Positions 32,492 to 44,369 of a stretch of DNA of 64,000 nt are shown here, piece by piece. Each line of letters starts with the position of its first letter. The stretch's first letter is position 1. The position numbers and the translations under genes are program-made. Origin of the DNA: Chelydra serpentina (lineage: Eukaryota > Chordata > Testudines > Chelydridae); assembly GCA_037349315.1 (NCBI GenBank), contig JBAIAC010000010.1, positions 32,280,001-32,344,000 of the forward strand, in the 5' to 3' direction. Under the pieces are notes generated by a model that saw nothing but the letters and a program-made list of their open reading frames with translations, had not been told where the DNA came from and did no database searches.

Positions 32492-33253
32492 AAATAGAGC
32501 AGTGGTTCCCAAACTGGGGTTCGTGAACCCCTGGGGGTTTGGGAAATGTTACAGGGGTTCTTGGGAAAAAATTCCCTAATGGCAGACAGAGCTGTCCCTA
32601 GGGACCCCGGGCAGCACGGGGCCAGCAGCCCGGAGCCCCTGGACTTCCAAGAGTTAAGCAGATCAAAGCAAGCATATCTATCACACACTGAGGAGATTTG
32701 AACTTCAAAACTCCTTATAAGAAATGGAAAGGGAGGTGGATATTTTTTGCTATTTTTAAAATTAAATAGGCAGCTAGTATTGTTTTTTAAATTATTATGA
32801 AGAACAAGTTTAAGCTTTGTTGTAACATGCGTTGTTTGCCTGGACTGCTCAAGACCTGAATGCTTGTGTAGGAGGAACTCTTTGAGCTGGCTTCTTAAAT
32901 ACCTTCCTGCTGTTTCACATCTGATACTCCTTGATGAAACATAGGAGCCTTGTCTTATGACAGGCTTATTCAAAGATACAAGCTACAAAAGTGAGATCTT
33001 GGAAGAGTGTTGCCGTTTGCATAATGTAATAAAAATACTGTGATGATAAATAATAATTAATAATAAATACTGTGTAATAAGCATGTAATAAAAACAAATT
33101 TTATATTTCCAAGATCACTGCTTTTATAATTTATACTCAGGTAAAGGAGAAAATCCCTGGAAATATTGATTTTTAGGAGGGGGTTCGCAAGACTTGACAT
33201 TTTAGTGAAAGAGGTTCACAGGTTGTTAAAGTTTGGGAACCACTGAAATAGAG
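32492..33253. mobile_element. hAT (Charlie-type) non-autonomous element with perfect 8-bp TSD
   Basis: The element (32500-33245, 746 bp) begins CAGTGGTTCCCAAACT and ends AGTTTGGGAACCACTG, perfect 16-bp inverted repeats. It is flanked by AAATAGAG at 32492-32499 and 33246-33253. The interior is AT-rich with scattered stops; a minus-strand frame runs 32443-32973 and crosses the element end, so it is not a native gene. No recognisable transposase motif remains. Confidence 0.9.
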
Positions 33254-33539
33254 GTATAATATTGTTGGTTCAGCCACACCATTCTCTCAGGAAAATAGCA
33301 TTTATAAATGCTTTTTTAGCTAAGAAATCAGAAGAAGAATATTCTGAAGATGCAGTAGCACCTTGAAATAGAAATTTTATATGAGCTTTTAAAGTGATTG
33401 CTCCTCTGTCACTGCTACCTTAAGCTGGATTGCAACCCAATAGACTGACCATAGGTTGGGGGTTGGATTTTGTCCCACTCTTCTACCATGCAGGAGACTG
33501 GCACAAAACCCAATTACTCTGGCTTTATGCTAGTTCCAG

Positions 33540-34180
33540 AAGGTCATCTTCTTCTTTATTATGCTCCTGCACCCTCAGGTGCATAGAGCATCCAACAATT
33601 TCCCGCATTTATTTCAGTCCTATGATGTCTGTAAGGCTTCTGATTGCCTTATTGCTGGATTTGGCTTCTTTCTCTGTTGTGCTGCATAATGTTGCTTTAG
33701 GTCACCCTCTTTGTCTCTTTTCAGGTAGTGACCCTATTATCACATGTTGTGGAAGTCGTGTTGGTGGCATCCTTAAAGTGTGTCCTAAATATTTCCACTG
33801 TCTTCTTACTTATGTAAGTTACATAAGAATGGCCATACTGGGTCAGACCAAAGGTCCATCTAGTCCAGTATTCTGTCTTCCAACAGTGGCAAATGCCAGG
33901 TGCATCAGAGGGAATGAACAGAACAGGTAATCTAGTCATCAAGTGATCCATCCCCTGTCACCCATTCCCAGCCACTGGCAAACAGAGGCTAGGGACACCA
34001 TCTCTGTCCATCCTGGCTAATAGCCATTGATGGATCTATCCTCCATGAATTTATCTAGTTCTTTTTTGAAGATCCTTTTTTTAAAGATGCTTTTTGAAGA
34101 TTACTAATGCTTTAAGCTGATTTCCTCTCCTTAGAATTTCTGATGTTTCAAGAAACTCTTTCCAATGCACTCTGAAGATC
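33540..34180 (-). repeat. Old LINE-like repeat, split by a CR1 fragment
   Basis: Shares the TTCTTTATTATGCTCC...GCATTTATTTCAG block with 2455-2600. Text after 33630 (GGTCACCCTCTTTGTCTC, GGTAGTGACCC, GTGTCCTAAATATTTCCACTG) looks like a non-LTR ORF read in antisense. It is interrupted at 33822-34072. Confidence 0.4.
33822..34072 (-). mobile_element. CR1 3'-end fragment
   Basis: ACATAAGAATGGCCATACTGG, GTCAGACCAAAGGTCCATCTAG, ATTCTGTCTTCCAACAGTGGC, AATGAACAGAACAGGTAATC and TGGATCTATCCTCCATGAA are the hallmark text of one CR1 subfamily tail. It is well preserved. Confidence 0.8.
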
Positions 34181-34251
34181 TTTCACAGGCATTCACTGGA
34201 CCTCTTCTCTATTATAGAACAAACTGTTTTTTTATTTCAGATGTGGCTTTT

Positions 34252-34268
34252 TGTTTGTTTGTTTGTTT
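34252..34268. repeat. Microsatellite (TTTG)n
   Basis: Four to five tandem TTTG units. Confidence 0.8.
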
Positions 34269-34269
34269 A

Positions 34270-35210
34270 ATTTCAAGGCCCAACATGCATACTGAATTGT
34301 TGATATTTGTGGGGTGACTGCTGTACTTTGGGTCCCTTTGAGCACACTTTATGGGACCACCGAAGCAGATAACGAAAGATACGCAGGAAAGAGTCTGACA
34401 GTAGTGGACCCATTTCCTTCTTAAAAATCATCATGTAAGGGAGAGTGAGCATGGCTGACCAACCTCAGGAAAACAGAGAAACCAGAAATAGAAAAGCTAG
34501 TAAGTGTTCACCATCTTGGACACTGATTTCTGCTAACATTTACATGAGTAATCCCACTGAGTTACATGGGATCACTCACATGCAGTTACTCACTTGTATG
34601 ATTGAAGAATTAGTTTATAAAGTAGGTTTCTCTTTAGGAAGTTGCCTCAGTGCAGCCCTGCTCTTGCCCATATCCACATCCCATTATATGCTTCTGGGGA
34701 ATTCATCCCTCCTTCTCCCTAAATTTAGCAGTATAACTCTTTTACCGTTGGATGAGAAAAGGAGGAGGAGTCTTCCTCAGGGATCCCTTAAAATCTGATG
34801 TAGAATACCAAGGCAACTTTTCTTTGGTCTAACCTAAGCATAAATCTCTCTCAGGAATGAAGAAAGTGTTGCACTTGAGTGCAGACTGCAAGATTGGCCA
34901 ATAATGTTAGTAATACAATAGAGAGCTAAAAGAGCTTCAGGATGACCCTAAAGGTCCGCTTGGTGGACGTCACTTGAAATAATTAAAACTGAAGTTGAAG
35001 CCTGTCTAATTGTGCATGAAGGCAGAGTTGGTAGAGAGTGTGTTTGTGGGGGTGTCTTTTATGTGTAGCAGGGTATGGGGTATGATGTGTTTTTCAGGAA
35101 GTCTTGATATTATGGGTGCTGAGTGTGGTATAGTGTTTGGGGACAAGAGTGTATGAAGGAAAGGCGTCATGAGAAGATGTTTCAATTACTGGCTGTATCT
35201 GTCTAAGGTA
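34270..35210. other. No gene recognised
   Basis: Short frames only, including a 117-codon frame at 34445-34798 with no domain features. Confidence 0.4.
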
Positions 35211-35217
35211 CTTATAT

Positions 35218-35460
35218 GACTCTCTCTACTGTAATATCTCAGCATCTCACATACTTTGATGTATTCATCCTCACATCACCTCTACGAGGAAGGGAAGTGC
35301 TGTCATTCCCATTTACAGATGGGGACCAGAGGCACAGAGAGACCAAGTGACTTGCTCAAGGTCATATCATAAGTCTGCAGTAGAGCAAGGAAGTGAACTA
35401 CACTCTTTTGAGTCACCAGCTAGCACCCTAACTGCAGGCTGAGACTTCTTCTCTACCTCA
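35218..35460 (+). mobile_element. MIR-like SINE
   Basis: TCCTCACATCACCTCTACGAGG, ATTCCCATTTACAGATGGGG, ACCAGAGGCACAGAGAGACC and AAGTGACTTGCTCAAGGTCA are the MIR core in order. Confidence 0.8.
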
Positions 35461-35464
35461 TACA

Positions 35465-36645
35465 CTCAGCCCTCTTTGTTAAGCAAGTGCCTGCTCCACC
35501 CAGGTATCACTTGTACTTCTTCAGAAAATTGACAAGCTTGCTCTTCATACAGTTGTCAACTAATGGTAATAGTGATGACAGTTACATTAATATTACTATT
35601 TCACCTCAAATTCTGCTCTGAATTTAATATTTGTATTTATTAATTTGACATAAATTGCCTTCTTAGTGCTCAAGCATTAATTATGACTCATGACAGAAGT
35701 GCCTCAAATCTTTGTCTGAAGGAAATCTTATTGAAATACAACCGAACTCTGTCTGGGTGTTTGTCAAGACTGATTTATTTAACATGTGAAACCTTGTTAT
35801 GGCAAAAATCATTACATTTAATTTTTGTCAGAAAACGTCAAGCCTAACTACTGGTCATGGGAGCATATTTCACAGCCATCCAGCAGACCTATGAGTGGAA
35901 GGAGACATGAGAAGATTTCTGTCATTGGATTTATTGGAGTTGGTTGCTGTTCAATGCATTGATTTTGAGAAGTGCGAAACACCCACGACTCCCACTGAAG
36001 TTGTGATGCTGAACACCTCCAGAATCAAGCCTTAATTCAACAAGTGTGTTTATAATTGGATTTTAACATTCACGACATTCCATCATCTCAATCAAACATA
36101 TCTCTGTGATCCTCTGTGTTTTATCCTGATGTCAAATGAAGGAGGCATTTTAATAGATTCCATTTCTAGGGATCTATTTTTTAGGGTCAAACTTTTATCT
36201 AGTGTATTAGGAACTCTTTTTTTCTGTTAAGTCAAAATGCAATGTCAATTTTGAAATCTAAACTAAAAGACTAAGATCTAAAATCTATGCTGTCACAACT
36301 CTGTCAATTTCATTGGAGTTACAGCAGCTCAGTACTGGTCCCAGTTTGTGTGGTTTGAAACAAAGGGATAAAGAGCACTGGTCAGAACCAGGTATAACTT
36401 CCCACAAAGCTCTCTCAGTGCACAAGATTGATCCAATAGTCTAGCAGATGCCTCTAATGAATCCCACAAAAGGCCAAACTGGGGGTTGGTGGGGAAAGTG
36501 TGAATAGTAGACAAATGCCTACTAGGGGCCTAGGATGAGAACTTGTGACCAAATGAATTATTTAAACGGAAGTGAAAGGCCAATGAAATTGTCTTCTGCA
36601 TCACCTTTCTCAAGTTTCATGTGTTCTTCATCTTTAAAATTAATG
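35465..36645. other. No gene recognised
   Basis: AT-rich intergenic sequence without named features. Confidence 0.45.
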
Positions 36646-36649
36646 GTGT

Positions 36650-37480
36650 CTGCAGTGAGGGAGAGCGAGGGACCACTACACTCCCCTTCATGGGTGGAGC
36701 AGAATCCACCTTGCCCTGGACACCGGAAGTCCTGGGAAAGGACAGGACATATAAAAGGAGAGCCGTGGAGCCCAGTTGGGGCTGGACCACCAGAAGGAGC
36801 GGAGATTTTTGCAGGATCCTGCAATAGCCCCTGACTGGAGCCACGCTTTGCGGTTGGAGGAGACGGACAAGTATCCCGAGGAGCTGCCAGGACTGCCATC
36901 AGATGAATGCCCCGAGGAGCAGTGGAGACTGCCAGCGGCTGAGTACCCTGAGGAGACAGAGGACCTTTGGATTACAGAGCCCTATACCCAGACTGTGGTA
37001 GGAAGTAGCCCAGAGGAAACAGACTTTAGTCCACTTCTGCTACCAGAGAGTGAGTCAGCATATTTCGGGAGGATCCCCGCTGACGAGTGGCAGACCCATC
37101 CACCACTGTTAGGGCCCAGGGCTGGGACTCAGAGGAGTAGGGTGGGCCTAGATCCCCCTACCCTCCCTGCCACTGACCCCACCCCGGGGTGGTGGCCAGA
37201 CCCACTCTTTTTGGCCAGAAGGCCTAGGCTATGTTGTGGGCTCACCCCCAGCCAGAAGGCTGTGGAGCCATAAACTGTGCTCTGCCCCACCCAGAGGGCC
37301 AGAGCTCCCTTATAGACTGTTATTTACTGTCTGCCCCAACCAGAAGGCTCTGGGCTAAAGACTGTTTGTGGCTCAGCCCTGCCCAGAAGGCTAGAGCTTC
37401 CCCTAAAGACTGTTACTTGCTGTAGTGAGGTAGAGTGGCCTCCCTCCCCACTCGAGAGCAAGGGACCACTATCAGCGTCC
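36650..37480 (+). repeat. Unclassified interspersed element with terminal direct repeats and TATA box
   Basis: GAGAGCGAGGGACCACTACA at 36661 and GAGAGCAAGGGACCACTATC at 37454 are near-identical 20-bp direct repeats bracketing about 790 bp. A good TATA motif (TATAAAAGGAG) lies at about 36750. The right third has four diverged copies of a 45-50-bp unit (GCCCAGAAGGCT...AAAGACTGTT). It resembles a recurrent turtle repeat I cannot assign; an LTR-type origin is possible. Confidence 0.5.
36776..37273 (+). other. 165-codon open frame within the unclassified element
   Basis: It starts 25 bases after the TATA-like box and stays open for 165 codons, acidic at first (repeated YPEE/CPEE: DKYPEELPGL, CPEEQWRLP, EYPEETEDLW) then P/R-rich. 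The three related PEE segments spaced about 15-20 residues apart suggest a tandemly repeated origin. I recognise no family. It may be a chance frame in a repeated sequence. Confidence 0.25.
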
Positions 37481-37880
37481 AAAACTCTTACATGGCTTTG
37501 TAAATCTCAGCCTTAATCTCTTATGTTCAAGGAAACTTTGTCCAATCATCTTTGGCATGTGTGGTAATGTTTAGATTTTGTATAAGTCTAAGCATAAGGT
37601 GATGGTGTTATCTATTTTAATTTTTAGGTAGTTTCACTGAATGTTGTTAGCTGCTGATTTAGTCAACTTTATAAGTATTTTAAGTTTTGCATAATCTTAT
37701 GCCTTTAGTTTAGTAGCATTGAGACAACAGGTTTTTTTTCCTGTGTTGCAGAAATGAGTAGGAGAATTGAGCCTCATACCTCTTATAGATGCTCATAGTA
37801 AGCAGCCATAGACATTAAAGCATTCTATTTGCAATGTATGTGTTTGATTGATACAGAATTTGTGGGTGGCTTGTATACAT

Positions 37881-39784
37881 TCATAGAATCATAGAATCTC
37901 AGGGTTGGAAGGGACCTCAGGAGGTCATCTAGTCCAACCCCCTGCTCAAAGCAGGACCAACCCCAACTAGATCATCCCAGCCAGGGCTTTGTCAAGCCTG
38001 ACCTTAAAAACCTCTAAGGAAGGAGATTCCACCACCTCCCTAGGTAACCCATTCCAGTGCTTCACCACCCTACTAGTGAAAAAGTTTTTCCTAATATCCA
38101 ACCTAAACCTCCCCCTCTGCAACTTGAGACCATTACTCCTTGTTCTGTCATCTTCTACCACTGAGAACAGTCTAGATCCATCCTCTTTGGAACCCCCTTT
38201 TAGGTAGTTGAAAGCAGCTATCAAATCCCCCCTCACTCTTCTCTTCTGCAGGCTAAACAATCCCAGTTCCCTCAGCCTCTCCTCATAAGTCATGTGCTCC
38301 AGCCCCCTAATCATTTTTGTTGCCCTCCGTTGGACTCTTTCCAATTTATCCACATCCTTCTTGTAGTGTGGGGCCCAAAACTGGACACAGTACTCCAAAT
38401 GAGGCCTCACCAGTGCCGAATAGAGGGGAATAATCACGTCCCTCGATCTGCTGGCAATGCCCCTACTTATACAGCCCAAAATGCCGTTAGCCTTCTTGGC
38501 AACAAGGGCACACTGTTGACTCATATTCAGCTTTTTGTCCACTGTAACCCCTAGGTCCTTTTCTGCAGAACTGCTGCCCAGCCATTCGGTCCCTAGTCTG
38601 TAGCAGTGCATGGGATTCTTCCATCCTAAGTGCAGGACTCTGCACTTGTCCTTGTTGAACCTCATCAGATTTCTTTTGGCCCAATCCTCTAATTTGTCTA
38701 GATCCCTCTGTATCCTGTCCCTACCCTCCAGCGTATCAACCACTCCTCCCAGTTTAGTGTCATCTGCAAACTTGCTAAGGGTGCAGTCCACACCATCCTC
38801 CAGGTCGTTGATGAAGATATTGAACAAAAACGGCCCCAGCACCGACCCTTGGGGCACTCCACTTGATACCGGCTGCCAACTAGACATGGAGCCATTGATC
38901 ACTACCCATTGAGCACGACCATCCAGCCAGTTTTCTATCCACCTTACCGTCCATTCATCCAGCCCATACTTCTTTAACTTGCTGGCAAGAACACTGGGAG
39001 ACTGTATCAAAAGCTTTGCTAAAGTCAAGAAATAGCACATCCACTGCTTTCCCCTCATCCACAGAGCCAGTTATCTCATCATAGAAGGCAATTAGGTTAG
39101 TCAGGCATGACTTGCCCTTGGTGAATCCATGCTGACTGTTCCTGATCACTTTCCCCTCCTTTAAGTGGTTCAGAATTGATTCCTTGAGGACCTGTTCCAT
39201 GATTTTTCCAGGGACTGAGGTGAGACTGACTGGCCTGTAGTTCCCCGGATCTTCCTTCCTTCTTCCCTTTTTTAAAGATGGGCACTACATTCGCTTTTTT
39301 CCAGTCATCCGGGACCTCCCCCGATTGCCATGATTTGTCAAAGATAATGGCCAATGGCTCTGCAATCACATCGGCCACCTCCTTTAGAACCCTCGGATGC
39401 AGTGCATCCGGCCCCATGGACTTGTGTTCGTCCAGCTTTTCTAAATAGTCCCAAACTACTTCTTTCTCCACAGAGGGCTGGTCACCTCCTCCCCATACCA
39501 TGCTGCGGAGTGCAGCCGCCTGGGAACTGACCTTGTCTGTGAAGACAGAGGCAAAAAAAGCATTGAGTACACTAGCTTTCTCCACATCCTCTGTCACTAG
39601 GTTCCCTCCCTCATTCAGTAAGGGGCCCACACTTTCCTTGACCTTCTTCTTGTTGCTCACATACCTGAAGATGTTCACATATTTCTTTTGTCTGTGAGCT
39701 CTTAGAGAAACTTCTCTATGCACTTTCCCTGATCCCGGCTCTTTCTCATGCAAGCTGAGACAGGCTTCCACCTTCCACTGCACT
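37881..39784 (-). mobile_element. 5'-truncated CR1 LINE with most of the RT domain
   Basis: On the minus strand it runs from a truncation at 39784 to a 3' end at 37881 with the CR1 terminal repeat (TTCTATGATTCTATGAATG). ORF2 blocks are visible: a pre-RT segment (39783-39270), FSKAFDTVS (about 39010), [19 protein letters not shown], the catalytic FADDTKLGG, then the C-terminal [26 protein letters not shown] and [16 protein letters not shown] blocks. Two frameshifts break it, near 39260 and near 39000; the last segment (37967-39058) is open throughout. It is a moderately young defective copy. Confidence 0.92.
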
Positions 39785-39794
39785 GCCTTATATT

Positions 39795-41200
39795 ATTCAG
39801 AAAGCTGACCTTCATTTTCACTTCAAATAAAACATTTGAAATAATATTAGATTGTGAGGAGGAGCCTGAAATTAATGCAAGTATACTTCTGTCTTGTGAG
39901 GGTTTGCAAATTTGTGGTAACTGAGCAGGTTTTATTGATGGCATCCCAAAACCAGACATAAAGGGATTTCTTCTGTGTAGAGAATTAGACGGAGTTGTAA
40001 TTGTGACACCATCAGGAAGCAAAAAGTGAAAACTACTGTATATCTGCAAGTGCTAGTAATTTAGGATTTTTGGTTAAATGTGTAGAGGACATGATGCAAA
40101 TAACTGTAAACAGTCTCCCTGTATAAAAGTATGGTGGTGGCTCAGGGGTTCGACAGATGTTTAAGAAAATATAAAGCCTCTGGTTGTTAAGGCATGCTAA
40201 CTGTGTACACATTTTAAGTCTAACACATCCCTGTGTTTGGTGACTTTGTGACCACAGGAAGCTGGCATTTAGGGACTCTTCTTACCCCCTTGACGAGAGG
40301 AGTAAGGTGCTACATGATTAGTTTTGAGTTCTTCACTATGTGTTGGGATACTTCTGCATGCTATTTATAAATAGTAGTTCTTTGATCACTGTTGTAAACC
40401 AACAAAGATACAACTGGTAGTATCAAGTAACTTAAAGTGCTGTTAATACTTAGGTTAAACTGTCTATGCTTACCACCCATTCCACTGGTTAACCAATGAT
40501 TCTTTATGCAAGTAAATTCGTAAACTTCAGTAGTAATGGATCCTCTCAGTGGATTTCCAATTGGTACATTTAGAAACCTTTTGTGGGGGAAGATGCTCTC
40601 TCTCCGTATTCTGACTACTCCTCACTTTTTCCATCACAACTGCAAGCAGAGTGCTTCACCAAGACAAATATAGATTCTACTTCATTCATTTGTTACTTAA
40701 GGAACATACATACTTTATTACTCAAAACTAAAATTCATACAAAAATAACCAGCACTGACTGTTCTTCCAGCAAGTTGGATGTAAGGAAACAGAACAATTC
40801 CACTTCCTTCCAAACCTCTTTATAAAACCGAGAGGAAAATAGGTCTAGACCCATTGTTCTTAGGGCATCCTGACTCCTTTCTACTATGCCTCATTTGGAA
40901 AAGCAAAGCCCTATAGCTCTTAATAAGGTTGATTACATGACAAGAACATCTAATTAGGTTCATGCATTTGGATATCTTTTTGTAGAAGTGGCACTAACAG
41001 TACAAAGGCTGCATCACAATGAACTTGCATTTGATTGATTGAAGACTATACAATGCTGTAATGTTGCAGACCTCTAACCTGGTCATGTGTCGATGCAGCT
41101 GCTGCCTCAGTTTCCCTTTTAGGTAAAGATGGCTCTCCAACTAAAATGAGCTCTACCCTTTCCAGGGTAATCCTGTCCACAAAAATTCAACAAAATAAAC
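39795..41200. other. No gene recognised
   Basis: Short frames only and no named repeats. Confidence 0.4.
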
Positions 41201-41210
41201 AATCTTACGG

Positions 41211-41390
41211 AGGGGAGGGATAGCTCAATGGTTTGAGCATTGGCCTGCTAAACCCAGGGTTGTGAGTTCAATCCTTGAGGGGGCCATTTAGGGATCTGGG
41301 GCAAAAATTGGGGATTGGTCCTGCTTTGAGCAGGGGGTTGGACTAGATGATCTCCTAAGGTCCCTTCCAACCCTGATATTCTATGATTCT
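41211..41390 (+). mobile_element. tRNA-derived SINE with CR1-type tail
   Basis: Box A lies in TAGCTCAATGGTTTGAGC and box B in GTTGTGAGTTCAATCC. Then comes CTTGAGGGGGCCATTTAGGG, the LINE-derived tail GGGTTGGACTAGATGATCTCC, and a TCTATGATTCT end. It has the same structure as the copy at 28559-28740. AATCTT flanks both sides (41201 and 41391), a possible short target duplication. Confidence 0.88.
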
Positions 41391-41399
41391 AATCTTCTT

Positions 41400-42185
41400 G
41401 AGTGGTTTCTTCCCAGGTGTTTCTTCCAAGGGAACCAACTCATCCTCGTGGTGCAAGGACCAAACATAAACAACAAAACGTTCTGAGCTACGAAGAGTAT
41501 CTGGCCTGTTCTTTGGCTACCTGGGTTTCAGACTTTTTGCCAGTCTTACAACAAACTCCCACCCAAATACAGTGAGGAATGGATACAGGGAGCTTGTACC
41601 TTCCCTCTGCTAGAATCTTCAGCCCATGGCTTCTAAAAGGAAGCAGATGTTCACCCCAGTCTTTCAGCAAGCTCTGCTTTATTGCCCATCCACAGAAAGT
41701 CCCTCCAAAATAATTGAAATAGCCCTACCCAGGGCTTCCCCTTTCCCATGTCTCAGCTCTCTGTAAGACACCTTTAGCAGCACTCACTGGCCAGACTCCT
41801 TCCAAGGCCCATCCTACGGAGACACACCACCACATCTTTCTCTCTGTGTTGTGAGAGGAAAATAGAGGTTTATATAGTCTGATCTCTTTCTCATCATGCC
41901 TTGTAATCACCCACAGTTCCCAGGCTTCCTTTCAAACTGTAAGTCCCACATTGTCTTGCTGCCAAGGCACAAGTAATGCAAGCCCAGAGGCCTGCTTTAG
42001 AGTGAATATGCTGCATATGACTTGTGACACATGGCTAGAAAGGGTTAAACATCCTGCAAAATAAATAACCTTCAAAAGCCATGTGAGGAGATAATGTTTG
42101 TTGTTTTGTGTATTTACATATGTATAAGTAGGGTCCACAATGTGATCAACAGTTCCCATCTATGCTGTATTCTGATCATTCAGAG
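41400..42185. other. Possible LTR-like repeat, unassigned
   Basis: The SINE sits inside a stretch whose flanks (CTCAGTTTCCCTTTTAGG, CTACCCTTTCCAGGG on the left; TTTATTGCCCATCC on the right) look repeat-like to me, but I see no termini or encoded motifs. Confidence 0.2.
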
Positions 42186-42189
42186 ATCA

Positions 42190-43065
42190 AAAGAATATCC
42201 TAGCATTTAAATTACCTTGTAAACATGGGATATCTCTGTATTCATCTCTCTTTGAGATGTATAGCAAATAATCTGTGAATGGTGGCCGAACAAGCAAATT
42301 GCCTTATGTTAATTCTATAGCTAAGTACTGATGATGGATCTCCTTCAAAGTCATGCCAATTACCGTTTGAACTCCAGCTTTTCAAAAAGGACATGAAATT
42401 GGATAAAAGATCCTTGGGTCCTGATTCTGTAATCTCAGATCTGCTTAAACTGCATCGGGAAAACTTTGAGTTGCAAGACTGAGGTCCCAGCTATGCTGGT
42501 ACACCCTGAATATAGTATTTGGACATTGGACTATAACCTATGAACTATTTCTGAAAGAACTCTTTGCAGCTACAAAGCTCATGATCTCTGCTATGAATCT
42601 GAACCTCAATGAATTGAACTCATATCTGTCTATATATTGATTTTTTAACCATACTCTCTCTTGTTTTTTTAATAAATTTTAGTTTCGTTAATAAGAATTG
42701 GCTGTAGCGTGTATTTGGGTAAGATCTGGAATAATCAATAACCTGGGAGGAAATGTGTCTGATCCTTTGGGATTGGTAGAACCTTTTATTTTATATGATG
42801 AAATAATATTTTCAGAAATCATCATATTTGACTTAGGTACCTGAATGGAGGCCTGAGGCTGGATCACTTTTAGGGAACTGTGTTGTTTGGACTTCTGTGT
42901 AACTAGTGAGGTAATAAAGAAGCTATTTTATGCTGGCTTGATACATCTAAGTATTGGAATATCCACCATCTTTATGGGGATTGTCTGCCCCATTCTTTGC
43001 AGTTCATCCTTATTGAGTGACCACAGCTGGCCCGCACTGGGAACCCGGTCACCTAACTATAATTA
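42190..43065 (+). repeat. Probable interspersed repeat, class unknown
   Basis: Text such as GTTAATAAGAATTGGCTGTAG, GTGTATTTGGGTAAGATCTGG, GGATTGGTAGAACCTTTTA and GGGGATTGTCTGCCCCATTC seems familiar as recurrent turtle sequence, perhaps LTR-derived. No terminal repeats, primer-binding site or coding motifs are visible. Confidence 0.3.
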
Positions 43066-43069
43066 AACA

Positions 43070-44365
43070 CAAAACAGATACTCATTCCAAAACTATAACC
43101 TTTCCAGTGATGTACATTTGCAGTATAATCACTTAATGAGTCAGTTACTCTACCTCTTTTAGGGCTAAACAGTTCCTAGCCTGTAAGCAGGTGAAGTGGA
43201 GTGCAGTTCCTCCCATTTTGACACCCTACTCATGGGCAAGGAACACTTGTAGTCCATGCACTCAGGGTAGTGCAGGGCTACTCTCTCTGTGTAGTCAGGA
43301 GTACAAATCTTTTCAAAGGGCTAGGCTGGAGATGAGGCCATGTATCCTCCTCATCAGCCCATGAAGTTCATCGAGTGTAGGGAAGGGCACAGGTTGCACC
43401 TTTAAAGGGGATGGAGCAGTGTGCATAACATCCTGCCAAACTCAGGCCTTTCAGCAATGCAGCAGAGATCTCTACCACTTAATGTAACCTATTAAGTCCA
43501 CTTAGCTGGGTTGTTATCTTCTAGTGGGCCAGCCACTGGATGAGCCCTGTGCTAACATGGGTTATGAATGTGCACTTCCACTTCACACAAAAGACTAGTG
43601 GAGGATTGTTCCAGTCTCTCCCAGAGTTCCCCCTGGGTGATGTGCTTTTACCATCTAACTCTTACTCAACAGTTGTTGTTGGGTAATTACTTAATAAATA
43701 TCAATAATTCATGTTAGAACTGATTAAAACATAAAATTTACAGATAAATCAAATACTAATAATCTCATGATTAAATATTAGCTTTTCACATTTGGACTTA
43801 AATTACAACTTTGAGCAATCCTTTCCAAATATTTGTTGATTGTGATCTTCATAATGGAAAGAGCATCTACAGATCTGAGGCATTCTAATGGAGAATAATT
43901 TCAAGTTGTTAAGGTAGCCCATCAACATGTAGAACTGGGCTTGTGTTCATGTTTTAAAGTGACAGAAAATTAGTTGGCAACCAAACCCAATTTAGAGAAA
44001 TTGTCTGACAACAGCTTGTGATGTCATGGGGGGCTTTGTGATTTTGGACTTGAAACACATTAGGAGAACTTCCTGGAAGAAGAAGCATCCAAAAGTCCCA
44101 CAGATGACACAAGTAGTTCAGCGATACATAAGCTGTCAAAGTTTCACAATCTTATGTAAATATGCCTCTCTGTGGCCAGCCCCCAGTACCCCCCTGCCAG
44201 TTGGTCTCAGTCTAGGCCACTACGTAGGCTCAAGCAGAAGAGCGAGCCTACTGGTGGGTCCTTTTGTGAGATGGGAACCCCAAGCTGCGGGCCAACCAGA
44301 GAAGATATCTAGGCCAGAAATCCGGCCTCTAGCCTTAGCGTTGGTTGTTTGGTAGCACCGCCATG
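43070..44365. other. No gene recognised
   Basis: Short frames only. Confidence 0.4.
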
Positions 44366-44369
44366 GAAA

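Noticed and set aside
32443..32973. 176-codon minus-strand frame as a hAT transposase
   Set aside because: It crosses the element boundary at 32500 and shows no hAT motifs.
33430..33930. 166-codon plus-strand frame
   Set aside because: It runs through an antisense old LINE fragment and into a CR1 tail, so it joins unrelated repeats.
41211..41290. tRNA gene
   Set aside because: Box A and B are present, but the sequence continues into a LINE-derived tail and cannot form a mature tRNA; it is a SINE head. The same holds at 28665-28740.
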